64,000 nt of DNA from Massariosphaeria phaeospora (lineage: Eukaryota > Ascomycota > Dothideomycetes > Pleosporales), in contig JAADJZ010000013.1 of NCBI GenBank assembly GCA_011032825.1, positions 496,001-560,000 of the forward strand, written 5' to 3'. The notes below the pieces were generated by a model. It did no database searches. It was not told the DNA's origin and worked only from the letters and a program-made list of their open reading frames with translations. Position 1 is the first letter of the stretch, and each line of letters begins with the position of its first letter. Shown piece by piece: positions 11,294-21,264 of the stretch. The translations under genes were made by a program, and so were the position numbers.

Positions 11294-11506
11294 ACCCCCG
11301 TGTATTAATTCGTGTCTGCTAACACGCGCACCTTAACTACACCTCTATACCTTTAGAAGTTTTTACAGTACATTACCTAGTATACTATATATAGTAAGGC
11401 TTTGTAAAGATAAAAGTAACCTATCTAGCTATTGCTAGAATTCTTATACTGTCAAGAGCATTGCCTAAAACTATCTTACATCGGACACGAATTAATGCAC
11501 GGGGGT
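11294..11506 (-). repeat. MITE-like dispersed repeat, copy 3 (best preserved ends)
   Basis: This 213-bp element is bounded by 23-bp inverted repeats. The left end begins ACCCCCGTGTATTAATTC and the right end is its reverse complement with one mismatch (ending ATGCACGGGGGT). The interior carries the family core in reverse orientation (GGCTTTGTAAAGATAAAAG). No transposase is encoded. A clean target-site duplication is not visible. Confidence 0.65.
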
Positions 11507-11766
11507 AACGGTCACCTACAAACTAATCATGCTCAATCAAGCCCAATCCAATATCCAAGCAGATCATCTGCGTCAAAATTAGACGTATATTTGGACGAAG
11601 GACTGGCTCGTGAATCGAGAGGTATAGATCCGATGATCAGCGCGTCATCCGCTTGCCCATCCTCTCTGTCTAGATCCCAGTCCTCTTCGCCGTGGCAGTC
11701 CGGGTGGTTACAAGGTACCGGGCTGTGGTATGTCAGTCAGTGTCATGCGGCTGGAGGGAGTCCAAC

Positions 11767-12603
11767 TTACAACTGTGACACGGAGTCGTAGTCTATATCG
11801 AACCGATCATATGCAACTGTCTCAATCCGGATCTTGGGGACGGCCAGCTCCCGACGCGCCTTGCGCACCTCTTCTGCCCATATCTTCGTTGAGGTGCGCA
11901 CACAACCCCCGAACGTAACCTTGCGGAGGGTCTTCGTGAAGGGTAGGGTGTATAGAATCCACCATTTCGTCAACGGCTCCATGCAACAAGCCTCGGCGTC
12001 TGCGTCTACCCTGGGCGATACATGAAAGTGTATCTCGTCTAGGCTGCGGTGACCCGGGAGCATGTAGCCAGTGGCCTCTGGTTTGACGATACCATGTTCT
12101 TGTATGCGCACGTTGAACATCTTGAGGAAGTCCATGATTTCGAACCTCAGCGTCAGACGGCGGATGGCTTGAAGCTGCGTCTTTGGGGCGAGGGACATAA
12201 CCGCGTGCATGGTCTTGGGTTTGTTGAAAACGATCACGGATCGTGCGATGACGCTCTCCAACGTGTCCCGATACATGTGGTTGAGACGGTGACATGTCAA
12301 GCGGATATCGACTCCTCCTGTTTCCACTTGGAACCTCTTGTGACTCCAGGCGCTGTGCGTCTCCGTGACGGTCCAGAACTTGTCGGGGAGGAGATACTCC
12401 AGAATATTGGCTAGTATCTTGTTAGGGATACCTAACAGTGTGTTTTCCTGGCTATGGCGGTCGGTCCGGATGGCGGCCAGGGCACCGGCACTGATTGGTG
12501 GTGCTCGCTTGAGCAGTTCCGTGAAACTTGATTCGAGGTGTATCCGGTCTGCATTGACCTGCGCCCGTGCGATCTGTGTCTAAGACAAATGTCGGTCTGT
12601 CAT
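11767..12603 (-). pseudogene. F-box-like/unknown protein gene, probably with one nonsense codon
   Basis: A minus-strand frame is open from 12,579 to the stop at 11,767 (about 270 codons). It contains an F-box-like segment (LLGIPNKILANILEYLLPD) followed by a long region of fungal hypothetical-protein character (RLTCHRLNHMYRDTLESVI, RRLTLRFEIMDF, LRKVTFGGC). An in-frame ATG lies at 12601-12603 but is followed seven codons later by TAG 12580-12582. Either a glutamine or tryptophan codon became TAG, or TTGTCTTAG is a splice acceptor and the true first exon lies further upstream. I could not find a matching donor with correct phase. The downstream part has no further break. Confidence 0.5.
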
Positions 12604-13939
12604 GTAGGGACTATGTCATTCGTGCATGTGCACACCTCTTCCAAACTCAACCCGGGTTGCTTCCTTCGCTACCGGCGTGGAACTTCCGCGAGCGGGGGCA
12701 TCGTAAACGTTGTGTAAGTACTCAGTGCTGGGGCACGACGGTGGGGTCTGTTTCTCTCGGCGCTAGGGGCACGAGATTTGTGGTGCGTGGATCGTGCGTC
12801 GTGAAGAGATCGGGTACCAGAGCGTGGAAAGGCGCAGGTGTAATTTGTCGCGTTGGGCTTGCGTGGGCAGGTGGATCTGGGTTTCTTGGCGCTACCCCGG
12901 TAGCCCCAGGCATACGTAGAATTCTGCGCTATGTATGGACCTCAGACAGCACACTTTTTCCGAACGTAGTAATTCTGGCACATTCCAGCATAATCCACTG
13001 CAATCCACAAAGCAGTGTTCACAGTATACAATGAGCAGTGAAGTTTGTGTACGGCATAACATACTAGAAGTGGAGAGCGCAGTAGACCTTATTGGTGGCC
13101 TACTCTTCATTATATGACTTTGCTAAACAATATATCCAAATAACAACGTGTCGACTCGAGTTTCGTGATGGCTCTTTTGATTAAAGTCACGGCGTTGTGG
13201 TGACAGACGTTCCGCTTCCGAGCCAGGACCCACCTCAAGATCCAGTTAGTACTAGCGCCAGAACATAATGCCCCCAACCTTGGAACCTGCCTTTTCAGAG
13301 CCCGAATCCGGTCCATCGGAGGGACATTGCACGCACTGCTTGCGTTAGATCGAAGCGAACAATGCCAGCTGCACTCGAAGGACGGACTCTCGTCTTACGG
13401 ATTGCGCCCATCTTTAGGGTCCAAGTGGACCAGTTTCATATGTCGAATCTGGCCTATCTGGGAGTATTAAATACGCTGCTCATATTAGATTGCAAGACGA
13501 CACGAACGAATACTGAAGCTTGCAGACTTGACTTGAGAAGACGGGATCTTTTGGGGTTTTGGGGTTTTTTTTATCATACAGGTTTACAGTCTTGGTTTGG
13601 TTCTGCCCTATGCACACACTACGGAGCCGAACAACATAAAGGAATAATTTGATGGAACTACACAATGAGTGACTAGCAGAGGGAGAGACGGGCGTCCCAC
13701 GATTTGCTAGATTTGTCTGCATGTTGAGAGCTGTTCTCGACCGCGCACCTTTTGTCGCGAGGAGGTAGAGTAACGAAAAGACAAATGAAAATACAAATGA
13801 AAAGAAAAATCAAAAGACAAATGAAAAGACAATTTGGTGCAGCAGCCTACATGAGGTTCGATTCAAACTCATGCCATGTTCTTGATCTTGACCAAGCCGT
13901 AGATGTGACATCTCGCAGGGCCTCTGAGCCCCGTATCCT
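12604..13939. other. gene-free stretch with a short A-rich tandem repeat
   Basis: No gene is supported. At about 13,774-13,833 there is an imperfect tandem repeat of units like AAAAGACAAATGAAAATAC, which creates a spurious Lys/Met/Gln-rich frame. The rest is unremarkable. Confidence 0.45.
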
Positions 13940-15514
13940 TCAAACTCCCCCCCACTTGGAACGTCTCAGGTTCGCTGGGAGCCGAACCATGGCCGCATGC
14001 TTCTCCAGATACTCCCAGAGTTTGATGACGTGGGCCTGTGTGTTGCGAAGAGTGGGGTGTCGTGCCAGACTTTTCTGGAGGATCGTCGCATTACCAACGA
14101 CGATCAACATCTCCCGCGCGCGACCAGTAGCAATATATTGCCGCCTCGCATCGTTTAGAATGCCGTACCGCCTTTTGGGGTCTTCTAACGCCGCGTCGAG
14201 AGCCGCTCTTGTCAGGCTCATGACAACGAGCTTCCACTCACGGCCTTGAGAGTTGTCGACGGTGCACGCCTCGGGTAGCGGCAGCGTAGGAAGCTTGCTG
14301 GCCCAGCACTGCCTGAATCTAGCCACTTCTGCAGCGTAGAAGGAGAGGAATGCCATTTTTCCAGTCCCAGCTCCTTCGGCACCAATTTGCTGGGAGAGGG
14401 CGTGCAGGATATCGACCGCCGCGGCACTGAATCCAGGGTTCATTCTGGAGTCCCCATATTTCTCTTCCAGCGTACCGACGTCCAGGAAAATCAGTCGCCG
14501 GTTGCTCTTGGCGACCTGCTCCATGAACCCACCGGCTAGGTTCTCCATGATCTTACGTAGTTGAGTGGAAAATACGGTATTTTCCGCCTGAGCTGCAATT
14601 ATTGGCCGTTGCATCTGCCCACCACACCAAAGTGAGTTAGACATGGCCATGAGTTCGGTCACTGATCGATAGTCGTTGTTCATTGAAACAACTTCGACTC
14701 GGCCGGCATTGATGCACGGCCATGCCTCCAAAACACTCAGTTGCGCGAAGGCGCCGTATGAGTTTCTCTGGGCTGGCAACGAGATGCATGTTGAAAACAG
14801 TTGCAGGGTGTCCCCAGCTGTGACAATCAGACGTGTGCAGATTTGGTGGAGCAACAAGGACTGTGCATTGGTGATGGTCGAGGCCTCGTCCATGATCACC
14901 ACATCGGCGGAGTCAAAGCCGAGCTCGACTAACCTTGCTATTTTCGCCATGGTCGTCGCGACTACACTCGTTTGCGTCAGCTGGTCGCGGCAGTCGGTCA
15001 TTGTGTAGCCATGTCGCTCTCGGGGCGGTGCGCCACGGGCAATCATGCCACGCAGCTTGAGATACTCGACCGCATGTTCCGAGTCCGGGTTCGCTGTGGC
15101 CAGCTTGCCTATACGATCTGCTTGGGAGCAGTGTCGCATCCCTTGCTCCACGTACTTTTCAAGCTCTTCCTCGGCAGGTTCCAGGTGTATCCTGGTGGAC
15201 TGGTTGGTCACGGCGTCTTCATCTTCTTTGCGGGCTTCCAAGATATCTTCGACTGCCTTGCGGTGGATGCGTAGGATTCGTTTCGCCACGCCGGGGGAAT
15301 TGGAAGCGGCGGCAATTTCAGCTGCAGCCTTGCAGACCACCTTCACGGCGTGGTTGTTCTGTGACAACACCACGACGCGAAGGCCGAGAATAGCCAATAG
15401 ATAGATCAGTGTCGCTATCGTCCCGGTCTTGCCGCAGCCGCAAAAGCCGTTCGCGACCAATGCACAGCCCTTGGACCCGGTCAGGGCTTTGGCTATGACC
15501 TCGCGCTGGGACTG

Positions 15515-15522
15515 GTCTCGCC
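15515..15522. repeat. target-site duplication, left (GTCTCGCC)
   Basis: The octamer GTCTCGCC directly precedes the CAGACTTG end of hAT copy 1 and is repeated at 18,617-18,624 just after the other end. Eight base pairs is the size made by hAT transposases. Confidence 0.9.
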
Positions 15523-15544
15523 CAGACTTGTCAACAATCCGTCC
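15523..15544 (+). repeat. hAT copy 1 left terminal inverted repeat
   Basis: 22 bp starting CAGACTTGTC, identical to the reverse complement of 18,595-18,616. Dense subterminal CAATCC/GGATTG motifs follow to about 15,680. Confidence 0.9.
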
Positions 15545-15756
15545 GGATTGACAGATTGATTGGACGGATTGATTAATAAGCAATCCGTCCAATCAATCCG
15601 AGACCTTGATTACTAGCAATCCATTCAATCCAGAGGTCCCAGATTGATTGGACGGATTGTTTACGGATTGATTGTTTTGCGTACAGAGGTCCTTCAAGAT
15701 TCTAGGTGTTGATAGCTAGCGGAGGCGTAAAAATATAAAATATAATATACTCTCCA

Positions 15757-15766
15757 GTTCGAATCC
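15757..15766 (+). promoter_or_regulatory. pol III B-box-like motif in hAT 5' region
   Basis: GTTCGAATCC is a perfect match to the consensus of the internal tRNA promoter B box, and is kept in both hAT copies (57,380-57,389). No tRNA fold or properly spaced A box surrounds it, so it may be chance. Confidence 0.2.
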
Positions 15767-15963
15767 TGTAAAATTACTTTCTCGCCCTCGCTCAACCGGC
15801 CGTATTAGGCCTAGCCGCCCCGGAAAATCGATTACGCCGCCCCGAAATATCTCGCGACCCAAGATTTTCGACGCGCTGAGATTAACGCGCACTCACTACG
15901 TTCGCCCACACCCACGAAAGTACGTATGTTTATCGCGATTTTTCGCCCAAACTGACCTCGCAG

Positions 15964-18471
15964 ATGAATCAGCAGCTTAATGAAGTATTTGGGCGGGTCC
16001 TTGACTCCCAGTCCACGCAAAACGCCGCCGGCGCAGCCTCCTCGTACCAGGCAACCGATGCACAGTCAACATCTGACGCGCCACTCGATCTCGATCCTCT
16101 CGCTGTCTCTGCCTCCGCCGACGATGATGAGGACTATGAAGGCCTTGTTTGGTCGCGCGTACCTAATTTACAGAAGCCTCAATACGCTGCTAAACGTGCC
16201 TTAACAAGCTGGGTTTTTCAATACGGCTGGCGCGTATACCATCGCAAGCATGAAGCGCTGTATTGGCTGTGCAAATACTGCCATATACACAAGCAAAACG
16301 GGCTGTTTAAAGTGGCAACTTCAACCTCTGCTATCCATCGGCACCTCGAGGCGCGGCGACCTGGCCACGGAGTCGGCAAAGATGGCCCAATTCGGTTCAA
16401 GAAGGAGGCATCTATCATCTCCGCCCTACAGCGACAGGGCGTTGATGTGAGTCAAGAGGTAGCAAACGCCGTCGCCGATACCTTTTCGGCGCCCGCTTTT
16501 CAGCAGGCGCTTATCGAGTGGGTGGCTGCTGATAACCAAGCTCTGCGCGTTGTAGAGGTGCCTGCCTTTCGAGATATGATCAAGGCTGCTAATCCGCTCG
16601 CTGAGCGCGTTTTGTGGAGCAGCCACAACACTCTCCGGTCGCACATTATAGATGAATACAACGCCTACCTACCCGCCGTCGTGAGCTACATAAAGGCAGC
16701 CAAATCCGCTATACACGTATCCTTTGACAACTGGACCTCATACGGCGGCAAACGCGCTATTACCGGAATCTGCGTACACCACTTGAACGCAGCGGGTCAA
16801 CAAGTAGATTACTTCCTTGGCCTGCCGACGCTATCGGGCGACCACTCTGGTTCAAATATCGCAGCAATCGTGAGCTCAACTCTCCACCGGTTTCATATAC
16901 GAAAAGAAGCCCTAGGTTACTTTGTGCTTGATAACGCGACAAACAACGATACTGCCGTCAACGAGCTAGCGGAGGAGTACGGCTTCAACCCGAGCCACCG
17001 GAGATTGCGCTGCAGCTGCCATATACTCAATCTCGCTGCCCAAAACGTTATCTTTGGCCAGGATCGCGACGCGTTTGAGAACTCGCAGGAGAATTTAGTA
17101 GTACGTATTGCCCTTTCCCTTCCTGCCGCCGTCTCTCGCGCAGCACCTGCTAACTCGCCCCAGGCAGAGGAACAGTACATGAACGAGTGGCGCAAAGCTG
17201 GCCCGCTAGGCGTACTGTTTGATGTCATCGCCTCAATCTGTACGCCGCAGGCGCGCGAGCTTTTGGAGGGATACCAGCGAGATGAGGCAACGTCGCTAAA
17301 TCTCACGAACTTTACGCCAAGAGAACTCAAAAAGCCAGTCAAAACTCGCTAGAACTCTTACTACGATACGTTTGAGCGCGCCGTCGACCTCAGGGTGCCT
17401 CTGGACGATTATATGGGCTACAAAATCGGCGAGAGCAACCGCCCCGCAAACCGACAGCGATCTCGGGCGGGAGCTCGCCCTCCGGAGGCCAGCCAGCCAC
17501 GCCTGTATATACGTGAGGGAGGGCTTACTGGCAAAGATTGGGCTACTATTACTGAGTATATCGAGTTGCTCAAGCCTTTCAAGGAGGCGACTAGCTGGCT
17601 CGAAGGTCGGGGCAAGGCTGGTCGCCACGGCGCGATTTGGGAGGTTATCCCTACGTTTGAGTGGCTCCTCGCTACGCTACAGGCTCAACAGGATCGCGTA
17701 GAGGCAGTGGATTACAACGATCCTGACGCGCCTGAGGATCACGTCAAAACAAACCTCAATCTCGCTATTAGTAAGCTGGAAAAATACTACGCCAAATTCA
17801 AAGACGCCCCGGCGTATTACTGTGCCCTACGCCTCCACCCAGCGTACAAAAACTTTATCGATACTGCCTGGCGAGTACCCGCCGAATACGATGACGTAGA
17901 TGGCCCCCATCCCCGCGAGGGGTGGCTAGAGGCAAACAACAAAGGCTTTCAATCACTTTGGGCGGGCGCTAAGCTAGCATCTAAAATCGCCGCCGCCGAT
18001 TCAGCTACGCCGCCGCCTGCTAAGCGGCAACGTTTTGACTACGCCGTCAACCGTACTGAGTTTATGCTAGCCTCTATGAGAGAGGCGGAGATTGCGGAGG
18101 AGATTACTGACGAGTATGAGCTCTGGAGCGCGGAGAAACCAATTGATCCAGCTCACAAGCTTGCTCAGCTGCCAATTGCCTACTGGTTGTCAAAGGAGCA
18201 TCAATACCCTGTTTTGGCGCGGTTTGCTATGAATATATTGAGTATCCCAGCCTCAGCAGCCGATTGTGAGAGGACTTTTAGTGAATTGGCTGATCTTTTA
18301 GGCGTACGGAGACTCAATATGAGGCCAGATTTACTATCCGCTTTACAGAGCCTCCGATCCTGGAAACGCCTTGGGATTGAGCGCTTCAAAACGCCTTACA
18401 AACCTACGAACACGTACGATATCACTATCCATGAGATCGACGAATATATTGGGCAATTCACCAATAGTTAG
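15964..18471 (+). pseudogene. hAT transposase, one nonsense codon (copy 1)
   Basis: The frame starts at ATG 15964. An in-frame 63-bp intron at 17,101-17,163 has donor GTACGT, branch CTAAC and acceptor CCCCAG. The full frame is about 814 codons, interrupted only by TAG 17350-17352. That TAG falls at the Trp of the conserved TRW motif (KTR / NSYYDTF) and is a TGG-to-TAG change. Domains are an acidic N-terminus; a BED-type zinc finger around residues 78-125 (W, CKYC, HRH); an RNase-H-like core with Asp255 (SFDNWTS) and Asp323 (VLDNATNND) and a CSCH motif; and a C-terminal hAT dimerisation domain (about residues 690-785; ASAADCERTFSELADLLG). Transposases of this family excise and insert the element. 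The single stop suggests recent loss of activity. Confidence 0.9.
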
Positions 18472-18594
18472 CTTACTAATCAATCCATCCAATCTATCAA
18501 TCCGTCCACCCCCCAAATCCCTAAACAATCCATTCAATCCAATCCAGGAGAGATTTCTTGTCAATCCATTCAATCCGGGGACCCGGATTGGATT

Positions 18595-18616
18595 GGACGG
18601 ATTGTTGACAAGTCTG
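18595..18616 (-). repeat. hAT copy 1 right terminal inverted repeat
   Basis: Perfect inverted partner of 15,523-15,544, preceded from about 18,478 by repeated CAATCC motifs. Confidence 0.9.
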
Positions 18617-18624
18617 GTCTCGCC
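18617..18624. repeat. target-site duplication, right (GTCTCGCC)
   Basis: Exact match to 15,515-15,522. Read on the minus strand it restores the helicase codons with a single copy. Confidence 0.9.
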
Positions 18625-20631
18625 GCGATACGGCACCATCGACCTCAGTCATAACTCGTTCTCGCATCGCCTCGTTGTCGTTTGTGCGCCCTCGGTATTC
18701 GTACAGGAAATTTGGAGAGCACCTGTTCTTCGGCACTCTACCCATGACGGTCTCGCCAACGTGAAAGTAACTGTTGAGTGAGTTGTATGCGGGCCCTGGT
18801 CACGGCACTTTCTCTAATGCGGAGAAGGCTTTGAGGATCTCGGCCTCGTGGCCAGCATCTGGGACGCACCGAACAGTGCACCGTAATTTCGGGGGCCTCT
18901 GAATGGTGTGCTTGACAATCAAGGCGACTGGCCAATCCGGGTCGTTTGAGGCGTACACCCGACCCTGGTACTTGTCTACCAGGCCTGGGATGTTGTCGGC
19001 TTTGTCGAACACAACATCAGCCGTTGCCGTAGGCGGTGAGGCGACGATCCTTCCCCCGGTTACGTGGCCCACCGGTCGCAACAATAGTGTCGTGTTACGA
19101 ACCCCTTTGCTACGGCGCCATTCTACTTCCCACCTGAAGTGTCCATCGTACATGCTCATGGTCTGCTCGAGCTTGTTCTCCCACTCGGCCAACAAAGCGG
19201 ATCCATACAACAATACAAATTGGGCAGGATTGAACGCCAGCCCCATTCTATTAGACATGTCGCCAGGGGTCAGGGCTTGTGCGAATTCCCCCGTGGGGCT
19301 CAGAAGCCATGGCGGGGCCTCGGGGAAGGCGTCCTTTGGGTCGGTCATATAGTCGTCAACGAGGTTGTTCACAATCTTGTCCAGCACAGAACAGGCTCTG
19401 CCCTGGTGATCAAACCTCACATGCCTTGCGGCCATGAGCGAACAACCTGGGCGGACCCCTGTGGGGACCATCGATGTCCTCAGAGCCATCAATGCATCGA
19501 AGAAGTTAATGCAGTCAAGGTATTGGGGTTCTAGCGTCTTGGTCGGAACTATGAATAGTTCCAAAGAAGATGCCCTCAACGCCATCGTCTCCGCGAAGTC
19601 TGCCATTGGTCCACGGAGGTCCGACTCTTTCAACCCGGTACCCACGTCCCGGCGGTATGCAGCGTACCGTGACGCCTTCAAATTGTCACGATCGAATGTC
19701 ATGGTGATGCGGATAAATCTGCGGCCAGCAAGGGCAGACAGCGGTTGATGGTCCGCAGTGGAGATCGCCCGCCATTCGTCGGTCGTGCCGGGGCTGACGT
19801 CGGCAAGGATGGCCTTGTTGTACAGCTCGCCAAAGGCCTTATCCTCGGTATTCCCTGTCTTGAAGGTGATCGATTTGAGGTAGGTGGGGTCGATCGTCAG
19901 GTCGGCCTCCCAGCCAGTCTCCGAAGCCTTCGAACGCATCTTCAGTTCGATCAGCGACAGCTGCACGCCGAGGCGGAGGCTGGCACTTATGTTGCATTGG
20001 TTCACCACAGAGCCTACCGTGCAGCTGTGACCCCAGGATGTCGAGACCGCGGCGATGACGGGTGCGTTGCGAACCTGGGCAGATGCGGGGTCCTTGTTCT
20101 TCATACGAGCCCAAGCTCTGTATGGGAAATCGACACCCGACGGCTCTTGGAGCCACTTGGGGATGGGGGATGCATGCTGGTACGTCGCCATATCGGAGTC
20201 ACGGCGGGCGATGTGTGGTGTGGATTCTGTACTGGCCTGGAGGCACGGCGGGGATTGATTTATAGTAGGTTCTGCACCGGCCTGAGGCACGGCAGGTGTG
20301 TGAAGTGCGTTTGCGCCGGCTTGGGGCACGGCGGGGACGGTGGTCGTCGTAGGATCGAGGTTCAGGCGATGGTATCTGAAGCGGTCGTCGTGGGCACGGG
20401 GCTGATCTCTTAGCAGCCAAACAATGGCACGGCGGAAGGGAATTCCGTAGAGAGGTCGAGGTGGGTAAATCGGTTTGAGGTGGGGCAAGGGGAGATTAGG
20501 TCGAAGTGGGCATCTACGTAGAAACTGCGCGCGGCGGTGCGGTAAAACGTAAGTGTTTAGGTAATTCGACTACCCCGATCTAGCACGATCACGTGGGCGC
20601 CGTCGTGAGTTCCTCGTCTCTCCGTTGCTAA

Positions 20632-20790
20632 ATAAGCAGACTTTAGGCAATCCTTTTGGAAGTGTTGAAGATCTCAGAGATGGGTACATTTTCTCCCTTT
20701 AGTTCTGCAAAGCCCTGCGTGCTATATGTTATTATGTAATGTTGGATTAGAACTCGCAAAAGCAAGAGGTACAATTAGACGGCGCCACCT
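20632..20790 (+). repeat. MITE-like dispersed repeat, copy 4
   Basis: Shares AAGCAGACTTTAGGCAATCC and GCAAAGCCCTGCGTGCTATA with copy 5 and, more distantly, with the family core. Terminal repeats are not recognisable. Confidence 0.5.
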
Positions 20791-20811
20791 GCTAGATTGA
20801 GATTTTCACAG

Positions 20812-20965
20812 CTAAACATACTAATTAAGCAGACTTCGGGCAATGCTTTTGGGAGTGTTGAAGATTTCAGAGATGGGAAAATCATTCGCTTTTGTTTTTG
20901 CAAAGCCCTGTTTGCTATATATGATACACTAGGTATGATGAGACAATGCCAGCTGACAGATCGGA
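20812..20965 (+). repeat. MITE-like dispersed repeat, copy 5
   Basis: A near-neighbour of copy 4 in the same orientation (AAGCAGACTTCGGGCAATGC, then GCAAAGCCCTGTTTGCTATA). The pair may be a local duplication of one insertion. Confidence 0.5.
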
Positions 20966-21264
20966 GAGAGCTACGACTAAGCGTGCGAGTAGGCCCAGAC
21001 CGGTGGTGATACGTTATAGCGACAATAGGCTACAAACTTGCTAGGCCCAATCCTCCTTACACATACCACTCCCGGGGACCACACAGACATCGCAGGCAAA
21101 TGTCTTCACGTCTTCAGTGTTGCTGAAGGTCGATACCTTCCGGAACTCCTTACTGCGTAGACATTTATCCGAGTGAACTCGGGTAGATATCGGAGAGGAC
21201 TTGTCTAACCTGTTTTTGGATATGTAGAGGCACTGAAATCAGCATCACTGGATCGTTCCCGTGG

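Larger units (their letters stand above)
15523..18616 (+). mobile_element. hAT-family DNA transposon, copy 1 (3,094 bp)
   Basis: The element is bounded by perfect 22-bp terminal inverted repeats beginning CAGACTTGTCAACAATCC, the CAG start typical of hAT elements, with an 8-bp target-site duplication. The terminal 150 bp on each side are packed with CAATCC/GGATTG hexamers (about nine on the left, eight on the right), as expected for subterminal transposase-binding sites. An AT-rich TATA-like tract lies at about 15,729-15,750, 200 bp before the transposase ATG. It sits inside the helicase gene between the RRD and QSQ codons, antisense to that gene. It is colinear without indels with copy 2 at 57,146-60,239. 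Confidence 0.92.
13940..20191 (-). pseudogene. SF1 (UPF1-like) helicase gene split by a hAT insertion
   Basis: The N-terminal part runs 20191 to 18803 (463 codons; first in-frame ATG 20189-20191). TGA 18800-18802 interrupts it, and the same frame continues to the transposon at 18,616. Beyond the element it resumes at 15,514 and ends at 13,940. Removing the element and one copy of the 8-bp duplication keeps the frame, about 1,050 codons in all. Helicase motifs lie in the C-terminal half: Walker A GFCGCGKTGT (about 15,420-15,450), DEAS box in VIMDEAS (about 14,885-14,900), motif III-like VTAGDTLQLF, motif V-like TVDNSQGREWK and motif VI-like RRQYIATGRARE. Family members are ATP-dependent RNA/DNA helicases; substrate unknown. 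Upstream of the chosen ATG the frame stays open and carries PAVPQAGA repeats, so an earlier start or exon is possible. Confidence 0.8.
20192..21264. other. intergenic region with two MITE-like copies
   Basis: Upstream of the helicase start. The first 300 bp may still be 5' coding or leader sequence of the helicase (repeated PAVPQAGA codons at about 20,270-20,340). The rest holds two adjacent dispersed-repeat copies and no other gene. Confidence 0.45.

Noticed and set aside
13752..14249. Lys/Arg/Gln-rich plus-strand frame
   Set aside because: It starts in an A-rich tandem repeat and then runs antisense to the helicase gene.
15523..18616. hAT element as part of the helicase gene (domain fusion)
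   Set aside because: The transposase is on the opposite strand, has its own terminal repeats and target-site duplication, and recurs at 57-60 kb with a different duplication.
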